A stretch of 64,000 nucleotides of DNA from Oscillospiraceae bacterium (GCA_016281125.1 JAEEIA010000013.1:1-64000); one strand, 5' to 3'. Shown: positions 31,727 through 39,021, counted from the first letter of the stretch. Notes: generated by a model from the sequence alone, not told the origin. Translations and numbers: made by a program.

Positions 31727-32764
31727 ATGGCTACAGCTGCACAAAGACGGATCAAATCCGTCAGCTACGCAAAGTACGGCTATATCTTCATTCTGCCGTT
31801 CTTTGTCGTGTACTTTATTTTCAGCCTCTATCCGCTGCTTCAGACCTTCATCCTTGCATTCCATTCCAACGGTGCAAGAACGAATCTGGATTTTGTCGGT
31901 CTGGCTAACTTTAAGACAATCCTTGCGACTCCGGCTGAGAATGATTTTAAGGCGTTGGGTATTCATGACACCTTCTGGCGTTACATGAAGAACACCGTCA
32001 TCATCTGGGTCGGCAACTTTATTCCGCAGATTTCTCTTTCGCTGCTGCTCGCAGTGTGGTTCACGGATCTGCGCGTTAAAATGCCCGGCAAAGGCTTCTT
32101 CAAGGTCGTGATGTATATGCCGAATATCATCACTGCTGCGTCCGTTGCCGGTCTGTACCTCTCCCTGTTCGGTGATTCCTCTTACAGTGTCATCAACATG
32201 CTTCGCGGATGTAATGACCCTGCACGTTCCGTGGAACCGCTGAAAATTATTACAAGCGTCTGGGGTGCCCGCATCCTCGTTATGTTCATTCAGGTATGGA
32301 TGTGGTTCGGCAACACCATGATCATGCTGATGTCCGGTATTCAGGGTATCAACGAGTCGCTGTTCGAGGCGGCTGAGATCGACGGTGCAAACTCCCGCCA
32401 GACCTTCTGGAAGATCACCTTCCCGCTTCTGAAGACGATCATGGTCTACACGCTGCTGACCTCTATGATCGGCGGCTTGCAGATGTTCGATATTCCGTTC
32501 ATGCTCCATACGGGCAATGTTCTGAATGAGAATATCGCAACCGTTGCTGTGTTCGTTTATCAGATGTTCCACAAGAATTTTGCAAAGCCTTCCTTTGGCT
32601 ATTCTGCAGCTGCTTCTGTCATTCTGTTTGTCATTACGTCGATTCTCGGCGCACTCGTCTTCTGGGTGCAGCGCGATAAGGACGCAATGGAGAAGGCCAA
32701 GAAGCGCAGACAGCAGATCAAGGAAGCCAAGCGCAGAGCGAAAGGAGGCGGGTTCACGATATGA
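31727..32764 (+). CDS. Sugar ABC transporter permease (MalF/UgpA type)
   Basis: 345 residues with six predicted membrane helices, starting KYGYIFILPFFVVYFIFSLYPLLQTF, the usual CUT1 first-permease opening. The cytoplasmic EAA loop that docks the ATPase reads EAAEIDGANSRQTFWKITFPLL. A basic C-terminal tail (KRRQQIKEAKRRAKGGG) ends just before the next gene; the stop overlaps the next ATG by four bases. No ATP-binding subunit is in the operon; CUT1 systems often share one MsmX-type ATPase encoded elsewhere. TTGAAAGGGTG is a modest ribosome site. Confidence 0.94.
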   Translation: MATAAQRRIKSVSYAKYGYIFILPFFVVYFIFSLYPLLQTFILAFHSNGARTNLDFVGLANFKTILATPAENDFKALGIHDTFWRYMKNTVIIWVGNFIPQISLSLLLAVWFTDLRVKMPGKGFFKVVMYMPNIITAASVAGLYLSLFGDSSYSVINMLRGCNDPARSVEPLKIITSVWGARILVMFIQVWMWFGNTMIMLMSGIQGINESLFEAAEIDGANSRQTFWKITFPLLKTIMVYTLLTSMIGGLQMFDIPFMLHTGNVLNENIATVAVFVYQMFHKNFAKPSFGYSAAASVILFVITSILGALVFWVQRDKDAMEKAKKRRQQIKEAKRRAKGGGFTI

Positions 32765-33654
32765 GCAAGCGTATTACATATGATGACGGCAAGGGCGGCT
32801 ATCAGACCCAGGTGTTCGTCAAGTCTGCGCTGATTTATGTCGCGCTGATCCTGCTGACACTGATCTGCCTTGTTCCGATCTGGATCCTGATTGTCAATGC
32901 AACGAGATCCAACACTGAAATCATTGCAAAGGTTCATCTGCTTCCGGGTACGCATCTGTTTGAGAACATGCGGACGCTGAAGGAGAATTCCCTGTACAAC
33001 AAGTTCTTCAATCCGATCCGCGGCATGGTGAATTCTTTGATCATCGCAGGCGGATGCAGTGCGCTGACCGTGTTCTTCTCCGGTCTGACCGCATACGGCC
33101 TTGTTGTGTATGATTTCAAGCTCAAGGGACCGGCTTTTGTCTTTATCCTGGCAGTCATGATGGTTCCGACACAGGTCACTGCGGTCGGTTTCATGAACCT
33201 GCTGATCAAAATGAAGCTGCTTGACAGCTATATTCCGCTGATCGTTCCGGCGATTGCTGCACCTGCAATCGTGTTCTTCATGCGTCAGTATATGCTGTCC
33301 TCGTTCCCGCTGGACATCATTGAGGCTGCCCGAATCGACGGCTCCAATGAGTTCCGCACGTTCCTGACCATCTCCATTCCGATGATGAAGCCGGCATTTG
33401 CCGTGCAGGCGATTTTCGCATTCATCCAGAAGTGGAATGATTACTACACCCAGTCCATCGTCCTGGTTTCCGGTAAGAAGAACCAGCTGACGATGCCGAT
33501 GATGGTGCAGAAGGTTATCTCGATTGACCGTAATCCGGATGCCGGTGCAAACTACACCGCCATCTTCCTGTCGATTATCCCGGTCGTTGTGATCTACATT
33601 GTTCTGTCCAAGTTCATCATTGGCGGCGTTGCAGCCGGCGGTGTCAAGGAATAA
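32761..33654 (+). CDS. Sugar ABC transporter permease (MalG/UgpE type)
   Basis: 297 residues, second CUT1 permease. It begins with a cytoplasmic tail, then ALIYVALILLTLICLVPIWILIVNATRS. The EAA loop reads EAARIDGSNEFRTFLTISIPMM and the chain ends in KFIIGGVAAGGVKE, the typical MalG-like terminus (IIGG...GAVKG). It pairs with the preceding permease to form the membrane channel. The start overlaps the upstream stop by four bases, so the two are translationally coupled. A strong terminator follows. Confidence 0.94.
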   Translation: MSKRITYDDGKGGYQTQVFVKSALIYVALILLTLICLVPIWILIVNATRSNTEIIAKVHLLPGTHLFENMRTLKENSLYNKFFNPIRGMVNSLIIAGGCSALTVFFSGLTAYGLVVYDFKLKGPAFVFILAVMMVPTQVTAVGFMNLLIKMKLLDSYIPLIVPAIAAPAIVFFMRQYMLSSFPLDIIEAARIDGSNEFRTFLTISIPMMKPAFAVQAIFAFIQKWNDYYTQSIVLVSGKKNQLTMPMMVQKVISIDRNPDAGANYTAIFLSIIPVVVIYIVLSKFIIGGVAAGGVKE

Positions 33655-33672
33655 TCCGTTTTTCGGCAGCAG

Positions 33673-33707
33673 AAAAGCACAGTGTCACACGGCACTGTGC
33701 TTTTTTT
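33673..33707 (+). terminator. Terminator of sugar ABC operon
   Basis: 12-bp stem AAAAGCACAGTG / CACTGTGCTTTT followed by TTTTG; directly precedes the next gene. Confidence 0.88.
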
Positions 33708-33719
33708 GTGAGGTATCAT

Positions 33720-34448
33720 ATGATTGATTTTGCAGAGGCGCTGGCAGCGGCGCAGCGGGATGCGGGCGGCAGAGGGGTCGGCACGCTCGGAGAGAAAACG
33801 CTGCATCTTGCGCTGAAATATTTTTGCGCCCCCGATCCGGAAACACATGAGCGGCCGCTCGGCGGGTTCATTGCGGATGCGGTCACCGAGGACGGCGTCT
33901 TTGAAATCCAGACGCGCGGGCTGAATCGCCTGAAATCGAAGCTCCATGCGTTTTTGCCGCTCTGCCGGGTGACAGTCGTGCATCCGGTCATTGCTGAGAA
34001 GCTGCTGATTCGCGTCGATGAAGCCGGGGAGCTGCTCTCAACGCGCCGTTCCCCGAAGCATGAAACGCCGGTTTCCGTCATGCGGGAGATCTATCCGTTG
34101 CGCGAATATGTCGCAGATCCGCGATTCCGCATCATGCTCTGTGAGCTGGAGCTCGCGGAATATTCCGTCCAGCACAGCAAAAGCCGGAGAGAAAAATGTG
34201 ACCGCGTTCCGGTTGCGCTGCGCCGGATTCATATGCTGCAAACGCCTGCGGATTACGCTGCTTTTCTGCCGGAGCCGCTGCCCGAACCGCTGACGTCGTC
34301 GGCGCTGGCGGCCGCGCTGCATACCGCAGAGCTGCCTGCGCGGCTGTATCTGAACCTGCTCGGGCGCATGGGGATTCTTGCCGAAGCTGGGCGCGCCGGG
34401 CGGCTGAAATGCTGGAAACGAACCGGCTTTGACGACATCCGGCGTTGA
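33720..34448 (+). CDS. Hypothetical protein, possible PD-(D/E)XK-like nuclease fold
   Basis: 242 residues, not firmly recognised; it resembles a widespread uncharacterised Firmicutes family (I think the one catalogued as DUF8091). Conserved-looking parts are GTLGEKTLHLALKYF, the stretch FIADAVTEDGVFEIQTRGLN, PLCRVTVVHPV, and STRRSPKHETP. D-x8-E-x-Q after a helix is like a restriction-nuclease active site, but this is inference. ATG 33720 follows GTGAGGTATC; the track start is a GTG four codons up. The final codons run across the right end of the inserted segment, and the stop codon is made by dpaA sequence. It may lack a promoter of its own behind the terminator. Confidence 0.7.
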   Translation: MIDFAEALAAAQRDAGGRGVGTLGEKTLHLALKYFCAPDPETHERPLGGFIADAVTEDGVFEIQTRGLNRLKSKLHAFLPLCRVTVVHPVIAEKLLIRVDEAGELLSTRRSPKHETPVSVMREIYPLREYVADPRFRIMLCELELAEYSVQHSKSRREKCDRVPVALRRIHMLQTPADYAAFLPEPLPEPLTSSALAAALHTAELPARLYLNLLGRMGILAEAGRAGRLKCWKRTGFDDIRR

Positions 34449-34593
34449 CTTTGAAGCTGCTTCGGAATCCGGCCTGCAAGTGATCTGGGCGCTGTCGCTG
34501 CCGGGCAGAACAGCGCCGGTATCGGCAGGCGAAATCGTTGCACAGACTGTGCAGGAGCTTCTGGAATCCGAGGACGGTGATGCAGATGGCTGA
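34441..34593 (+). pseudogene. dpaA: C-terminal fragment of dipicolinate synthase subunit A
   Basis: The reading GVDFEAASESGLQVIWALSL, then PGRTAPVSAGEIV, is the conserved C-terminus of DpaA, following on from the DLASKPGG fragment at 28393. It ends in TGA at 34591-34593, overlapping the dpaB start by eight bases, the usual dpaA-dpaB arrangement. It is not in the ORF track because it has no start codon. Confidence 0.85.
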
Positions 34594-35185
34594 CCTTTCC
34601 GGGATCCGGCTGGGCTTTGCGCTGTGCGGGTCGTTCTGTAATGCTGCGCGTGCGGTTGCGGCAGCGGAGGCCTGTGTTTGCGCGGGCGCGTCGCTGCTGC
34701 CGGTTGTGTCGGAGCATTTTGCGTCAATTCCGACGAGATTCGGCGCGCCCGAGGATTTTCTCTCGCCCCTGCGTACGCTGAGCGGCGGTCGATTGATTCG
34801 CTCTATTACCGAGGCGGAACCGATCGGCCCGAAAAACCTGACGGACGCGCTGGCGGTTTGTCCGTGTACGGGAAATCTGCTCGCAAAGCTGTCTGCGGGG
34901 ATTACAGACGGCACCGTGCCGATGGCGGTGAAGTCGCATCTGCGGGGCGGAAAGCCGGTGATTCTCTGCATTGCGACAAATGACGGGCTGGCGGCGTCGG
35001 CGCGGAACCTCGGGGATCTGCTGAACCGCCGGCATTATTATTTTGTTCCGTTCGGGCAGGATGACCCGGTGCGGAAGCCGACATCACTGGTCGCAGATTT
35101 TTCGCTGTTGCCGGATACGGTCGAAGCCGCGCTCCGCGGCAGCCAGCTCCAGCCCGTGCTGTGCAGGGGTATCTCCGATGGATAA
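34586..35185 (+). CDS. dpaB: Dipicolinate synthase subunit B
   Basis: 199-residue flavoprotein subunit (SpoVFB) that with DpaA makes dipicolinic acid for spore cores. Family motifs are GIRLGFALCGSFCNAARAV, TRFGAPEDF, AEPIGPKNLTDAL, PCTGNLLAKLSAGITD, HLRGGKPVI, TNDGLAASARNLGDLL and FVPFGQDDPVRKPTSLVAD. ATG 34586 has GAGGACGG eight bases upstream; ATG 34580 is possible. The natural end QLQPVL is followed by CRGISDG-stop, which is encoded by the left inverted repeat of a MITE. The partner dpaA is broken, so the gene is probably no longer useful. Confidence 0.9.
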   Translation: MADLSGIRLGFALCGSFCNAARAVAAAEACVCAGASLLPVVSEHFASIPTRFGAPEDFLSPLRTLSGGRLIRSITEAEPIGPKNLTDALAVCPCTGNLLAKLSAGITDGTVPMAVKSHLRGGKPVILCIATNDGLAASARNLGDLLNRRHYYFVPFGQDDPVRKPTSLVADFSLLPDTVEAALRGSQLQPVLCRGISDG

Positions 35186-35363
35186 AAAAATGGGGACTCC
35201 GTCCCCAAACCCCTGCTTAAGGGACATTGTCCCTTAAGAATCCCATTATGATGAAAGTGATGCATTTGCAGCATTTTCCTGTGCTGTGGGATTCCAAAGG
35301 GATTTTATCCCTTTGGCGGAGTTTGGGGCAGAGCCCCATTATAAATCCATCGGAGATACCGCT
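35165..35363. mobile_element. MITE-like repeat, copy 2 (most complete)
   Basis: About 199 bp. Perfect 16-bp terminal inverted repeats are GGTATCTCCGATGGAT (35168-35183) and its complement (35345-35360), with partial pairing continuing to about 28 bp (AATGGGG). Between them are hairpins TGGGGACTCCGTCCCCA, CTTAAGGGA/TCCCTTAAG, CCAAAGGGAT/ATCCCTTTGG and TGGGGC/GCCCCA. There is no coding capacity. The left end supplies the last codons and stop of dpaB. Confidence 0.85.
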
Positions 35364-35369
35364 ATATGA

Positions 35370-35402
35370 AAGGGGACGCCCCATACCGCAGGGCATCCCC
35401 TT
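35370..35402. terminator. Terminator between dpaB and metY
   Basis: AAGGGGACGCCC / GGGCATCCCCTT around a nine-base loop, then ATTTTG; it could serve both convergent genes. Confidence 0.7.
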
Positions 35403-35430
35403 ATTTTGTAGAAAAAGTTCCTATGGCAGG

Positions 35431-35469
35431 GGGGCAGAGCCCCATTATAAATCCATCGGAGATACCGCT
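35431..35469. mobile_element. MITE-like repeat, copy 4 (right end only)
   Basis: GGGGCAGAGCCCCATTATAA, then ATCCATCGGAGATACCGCT, identical to the right 39 bases of copy 2. Its last base is part of the metY stop codon. Confidence 0.85.
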
Positions 35470-36749
35470 CACACGGCTGCAAAGCCCTTTTCAAGGTCTG
35501 CGATGATGTCGTCAATGTGCTCCGTGCCGATGGACAGACGGATTGTCGCCTGGGTGATGCCGGATTCGGTCAGCTCCTCTTCGGTCAGCTGGGAATGCGT
35601 GGTCGTGGCCGGGTGAATGACCAGCGATTTGACATCTGCCACATTTGCAAGCAGCGAGAAGATTTCCAGGTGATCAATGAACGCATGTGCTTCCTTCTGG
35701 CCGCCCTTGATCTCAAATGTGAAGATGCTGCCGCCGCCGTTCGGGAAGTAGCGCTCATACAGCGCATGATCCGGATGATCCGGCAGGGACGGGTGATTGA
35801 CCTTTGCGACCTTCGGATGATTTTTGAGGAAATCAACGACCTTCTTGGTATTCTCTGCGTGACGCTCCAGACGCAGCGAGAGCGTTTCCGTACCCTGGAG
35901 CAGCAGGAACGCTGCAAACGGAGAAAGTGTTGCGCCCTCATCGCGCAGCAGAATTGCGCGGATGTAGGTCACGAATGCAGCCGGGCCGACGACCTCTGCG
36001 AACGAAACGCCGTGATAGCTCGGGTTCGGCGCCGCAATCGGTGCATATTTGCCGCTGGCCTTCCAGTCAAACTTTCCGGAATCGACAATGATGCCGCCGA
36101 GCGTTGTGCCGTGGCCGCCGATAAACTTGGTAGCGGAATGAACCACGATATCTGCGCCGTGTTCAATCGGGCGGATCAGGAACGGCGTGCCGAAGGTGTT
36201 GTCCACGACAAGCGGCAGACCGTGCTTATGCGCGATTTCTGCAATCGCGTCAATGTCCGGAATATCGGAATTCGGATTGCCGAGTGTTTCGATGTAAATT
36301 GCCTTGGTGTTCTCGCGGATTGCGCCCTCAACCTCGCTGAGGTCATGCGCATTGACGAACGTGGTGTCAATGCCGAACTGCGGCAGCGTATGTGCCAGCA
36401 GGTTGTAGGAGCCGCCGTAGATCGTCTTCTGGGCAACGATGTGTTCGCCTGCCTGTGCGAGCGCCTGAATCGTGTAGGTGATGGCTGCTGCACCGGATGC
36501 CAGTGCCAGCGCCGCAACGCCGCCCTCCAGCGCCGCGATGCGCTTTTCCAGCACATCCTGCGTGGAGTTGGTCAGTCTGCCGTAAATGTTGCCGGCATCA
36601 GCCAGGCCGAAGCGTGCGGCCGCATGTGCGGAATTACGGAACACATAGGATGTGGTTGCATAAATCGGGACGGCTCTTGCGTCCGAAGCGGGATCAGGCT
36701 GTTCCTGACCGACGTGCAGCTGAAGGGTTTCAAATTTATAGTTACTCAT
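35469..36749 (-). CDS. metY: O-acetylhomoserine sulfhydrylase (aminocarboxypropyltransferase)
   Basis: 426-residue PLP enzyme of the Cys/Met metabolism family that makes homocysteine from O-acetylhomoserine and sulfide. The PLP lysine is in VVHSATKFIGGHG, and other motifs are YGRLTNSTQDVLEKRIAALEGG, VDNTFGTPF and the C-terminal IRLSIGTEHIDDIIADLEKGF. I prefer ATG 36749 (MSNYKFETLQLHVGQEQPD, the normal family start, nine bases from GAGGT) over 36755. It is a monocistronic unit with a consensus promoter, an operator-like palindrome and a small leader ORF upstream. Its stop codon is formed by the end of a repeat element. Confidence 0.95.
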   Translation of the reverse strand: MSNYKFETLQLHVGQEQPDPASDARAVPIYATTSYVFRNSAHAAARFGLADAGNIYGRLTNSTQDVLEKRIAALEGGVAALALASGAAAITYTIQALAQAGEHIVAQKTIYGGSYNLLAHTLPQFGIDTTFVNAHDLSEVEGAIRENTKAIYIETLGNPNSDIPDIDAIAEIAHKHGLPLVVDNTFGTPFLIRPIEHGADIVVHSATKFIGGHGTTLGGIIVDSGKFDWKASGKYAPIAAPNPSYHGVSFAEVVGPAAFVTYIRAILLRDEGATLSPFAAFLLLQGTETLSLRLERHAENTKKVVDFLKNHPKVAKVNHPSLPDHPDHALYERYFPNGGGSIFTFEIKGGQKEAHAFIDHLEIFSLLANVADVKSLVIHPATTTHSQLTEEELTESGITQATIRLSIGTEHIDDIIADLEKGFAAV

Positions 36750-36813
36750 TTTCATTTACCTCGTTTTCATAATGATAATTTTGGGTGCCGGTTTTCCGGC
36801 AGTGATATGCGGA

Positions 36814-36891
36814 TCAACAGATATGAAAACAGGGGTACATTCGTCCGAAGCGGTAATTGCCCCGGTTCAGATCGGGAAAAAGGATGCTCAT
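36814..36891 (-). CDS. Possible 25-residue leader peptide upstream of metY
   Basis: Reverse-strand ATG 36891, preceded by GGAGTG, opens a 25-codon frame ending in PCFHIC-stop, with two cysteine codons in the last five. It lies between the metY promoter and metY. A hairpin TGCCGG-AAAA-CCGGCA follows the stop, then the metY ribosome site. A cysteine-rich leader before a sulfur-assimilation gene resembles ribosome-mediated attenuation, but no clear terminator T-run is present. This could be chance. Confidence 0.35.
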   Translation of the reverse strand: MSILFPDLNRGNYRFGRMYPCFHIC

Positions 36892-36915
36892 AGCGTATTC
36901 ACTCCGTTCGTCTAT

Positions 36916-36941
36916 CGGATAAGTAGGATTTAGCTTATCCG
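36916..36941 (-). promoter_or_regulatory. Operator-like palindrome at metY transcription start
   Basis: CGGATAAG-N10-CTTATCCG, perfect 8-bp arms, immediately downstream of the -10. The spacer contains CTAAATCCTA, reminiscent of Rrf2/CymR-type sulfur repressor sites, but the family match is not certain. Confidence 0.5.
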
Positions 36942-36942
36942 T

Positions 36943-36971
36943 ATTATAGCATACCGCGCGGCACTTGTCAA
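36943..36971 (-). promoter_or_regulatory. Promoter for metY
   Basis: Reverse strand TTGACA, 17 bases, TATAAT; full consensus. The leader to metY is about 190 bases. Confidence 0.85.
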
Positions 36972-37057
36972 GTGGAAATTCCATTCCCGGCGGATTTTTG
37001 TCTGCACATATAATCCTAGCGACATGATAGGTATTTATTTTGTAGCAATATACAAAA

Positions 37058-37101
37058 AAGTCACCGTTTCCCTGACTGTGCAGTCAGAAAAACGGTGACT
37101 T
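37058..37101 (-). terminator. Terminator of cohesin-like lipoprotein gene
   Basis: AAGTCACCGTTT pairs with AAACGGTGACTT, with an inner CTGACT/AGTCAG stem; on the reverse strand TTTTTTGTA follows. Confidence 0.8.
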
Positions 37102-37122
37102 GTCTGCTGTGTGAATGTGGGA

Positions 37123-38043
37123 TTACTCCGTGTCATCCATCGTATCGGCGGTGAGTCTTGCTCTCTTGCCGAGGTCGCTGCCCGCAGCAGCCTTTTCAAT
37201 CGAGATGATCTTGTTGTCGTAGTGCATACGGAGCACAAACGCAACGATGCCGGGGTTGTTATCGACGCGGACATTGAAGCGGGCGGTATCGCCGGGCTTT
37301 ACGGAAATGCTGTCGCAGGAGAGTGCCATCTTGGTGCCGGGCTGATCGGTTTCCGGCGCGTCCTTGTTGACTGCGATGTAGCCCTTGATCAGCTCGCAGT
37401 CCTTCAGGATCGAGGTGTTCTCATCCTGGTTTGCGCTGTAATTGGACAGGTCTGCATAATAGAGCTCGACCGGATAAACGCCGTCCGGTGCGTCATCTGC
37501 AACCTTGACCTCGAATTCCAGCAGATTGCCGTCAAAGACAAAATCCTTCTTCTGGGAAACGTCGAGCCAGAGTGCCTGATAGCTCTTGATATCGGGCGTG
37601 TAGTTGACCTGGTAATCAATTTTGCCCGGCTCCTTGTAGGGCTCGGTGACGGTTTCGCCGCTGCCGTTGACGGCGGCCTGTCCGTTGATATCGGTCTTTG
37701 CAACATAGTAATTGCCGTCCTCACCGCGGAACGGTACAGCAACCGGCGTGTCATTCACGTTCTCACTGAACGTCAGCTTCTGGTTGCGGTGACCGTCCTC
37801 ATCGAGGACAACATTCTCCTCCAGCATCTGCATGGCCTGCTCTGCTGCGGAATCCAGCGGTGCAGCCTGACCGCCCTGGTTGTTCTCGCCGCCGTCGCCG
37901 GCGTCGCTGTTGCCCGGGTTGTCAATGTCGCTCAGAACGGGATCTGTCTTGCTGTTTCCCTGGATTTTCTCTCCGCAGGCATACGCCGGGATGGTCACCA
38001 TCGCAGCAAGCAGCACTGCTGTCATTTTCTTCAAAGTGTTCAT
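37123..38043 (-). CDS. Lipoprotein with cohesin-like segments
   Basis: 306 residues. Lipoprotein signal MNTLKKMTAVLLAAMVTIPAYACG with Cys near 23, then a Gly/Asn-rich linker. Residues around 130-215 (DYQVNYTPDIKSYQALWLDV, FDGNLLEFEVKVADDAPDGVYPVELYYADL) resemble the second half of a cohesin. The C-terminus (SISVKPGDTARFNVRVDNNPGIVAFVLRMHYDNKIISIEKA) resembles the first half. The protein ends about 25 residues later, so the second unit is incomplete or the fold is permuted. It could hold dockerin enzymes such as those at 6.8-12.1 kb at the membrane (inference). ATG 38043 lies nine bases after AAAGGAG. Confidence 0.72.
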   Translation of the reverse strand: MNTLKKMTAVLLAAMVTIPAYACGEKIQGNSKTDPVLSDIDNPGNSDAGDGGENNQGGQAAPLDSAAEQAMQMLEENVVLDEDGHRNQKLTFSENVNDTPVAVPFRGEDGNYYVAKTDINGQAAVNGSGETVTEPYKEPGKIDYQVNYTPDIKSYQALWLDVSQKKDFVFDGNLLEFEVKVADDAPDGVYPVELYYADLSNYSANQDENTSILKDCELIKGYIAVNKDAPETDQPGTKMALSCDSISVKPGDTARFNVRVDNNPGIVAFVLRMHYDNKIISIEKAAAGSDLGKRARLTADTMDDTE

Positions 38044-38110
38044 AGCCATAGGCTCCTTTCGATTTTCCATTCGTCCCTCTCGGGCAGAGAGAACCCTCTG
38101 TCCGTGTACC

Positions 38111-38139
38111 ATTATACACAATATCGCGCAAAAAGTCAA
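38111..38139 (-). promoter_or_regulatory. Promoter for cohesin-like lipoprotein
   Basis: Reverse strand TTGACT, 17 bases, TATAAT. Confidence 0.75.
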
Positions 38140-38211
38140 GTGAAATTCTGGTGACAGTCCGGTATCAGCATTGTTACAGGAAGCCGGAAAGCCTGTGGCT
38201 GCGCAATCTTT

Positions 38212-38931
38212 TTACAGGGCGGAGAACACTGCGCCGATCTTCTCATGCAGCACCAGATCCGCGCGGGCATCCATCGGCGTGGGGTCGCGGTTGACCAGTG
38301 CCAGCGTATCGCCTTTGAAATAATGGATTAGCCCGGCGGCGGGATACACCGCGAGCGAGGTGCCGCCGATGATCATCATATCGGCAGCGCGGATGCAGCG
38401 GATTGCTTCGTCCATCACGTCATTGTCGAGCGCTTCCTCATAGAGCACGACGTCCGGCTTGATGATTGCGCCGCATTCCGGGCAGTACGGCACGCATTCC
38501 GCCGCACGGATCACGGAAACGTCATAGAAGCGGTTGCATTTGGTGCAGTGATTGCGCAGGACGCTGCCGTGCAGCTCCAGTACGTGCTTGCTGCCCGCCG
38601 CCTGATGCAGTCCGTCAATGTTCTGCGTGATGACGGCATTCAGTTTGCCCTGCTGCTCCCATTCCGCGAGCTTTTTGTGCGCGGCGTTCGGCTGCGCGTC
38701 ATGCGAGAGCAGCTTGTCGTGATAGAACCGGTAAAACTCCTCCGGATGCCGCACGAAGAATGTGTGGCTAAGGATCGTTTCCGGCGGATAGTCGTACTTC
38801 TGGTTGTACAGGCCGTCCACGCTGCGGAAATCCGGGATGCCGCTTTCCGTGGAAACGCCCGCGCCGCCGAAGAATACGACGGTCTTTGCCTTCTGCACCG
38901 CCTCGCGGAGCTGTTCGATGGTTGCTGTCAT
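38212..38931 (-). CDS. cobB: NAD-dependent protein deacylase, sirtuin
   Basis: 239-residue Sir2-family enzyme that removes acetyl or other acyl groups from lysines using NAD. Motifs are FFGGAGVSTESGIPDFRS (NAD binding), TQNIDGLHQAAGS, catalytic LELHGSV, two zinc Cys pairs (CTKC and CPEC) and GTSLAVYPAAGLI. ATG 38931 has AAGGAGGTATTTTT upstream; the track adds 21 residues. Soluble, cytoplasmic, apparently a single gene. No clear partner acyltransferase is nearby. Confidence 0.95.
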   Translation of the reverse strand: MTATIEQLREAVQKAKTVVFFGGAGVSTESGIPDFRSVDGLYNQKYDYPPETILSHTFFVRHPEEFYRFYHDKLLSHDAQPNAAHKKLAEWEQQGKLNAVITQNIDGLHQAAGSKHVLELHGSVLRNHCTKCNRFYDVSVIRAAECVPYCPECGAIIKPDVVLYEEALDNDVMDEAIRCIRAADMMIIGGTSLAVYPAAGLIHYFKGDTLALVNRDPTPMDARADLVLHEKIGAVFSAL

Positions 38932-39021
38932 AAAAATACCTCCTTGAAAGATGATTGCATATCCCGGACCTGCATACAGATCACAACGGAACAACGATCA
39001 GGGATATGCCTGCAAACAATT

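Larger units (their letters stand above)
28393..34440. mobile_element. Putative 6.05-kb inserted segment with inverted-repeat ends
   Basis: The DpaA reading breaks after KPGG at 28393 and resumes with GVDFEAA at 34441, the next residues in the family. The two ends match as inverted repeats: GGATG-N4-CAAAGCC at 28393-28408 and GGCTTTG-N4-CATCC at 34425-34440, 12 of 12 fixed positions. A GG/GGC at each junction may be a 2-3 base target duplication. Contents: ComEA-like protein, small hypothetical, sugar ABC operon and a protein with a possible nuclease fold. No recognisable transposase or integrase is inside. Boundaries are seen; mobility is inferred. Confidence 0.55.

Noticed and set aside
28393-34440. 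Classic skin element with serine or tyrosine recombinase
   Set aside because: No recombinase-sized gene or catalytic motif inside, and the left part of dpaA is itself damaged.
36756-36942. SAM (S-box) riboswitch before metY
   Set aside because: The S-box core motifs are not present; a leader ORF and palindrome are seen instead.
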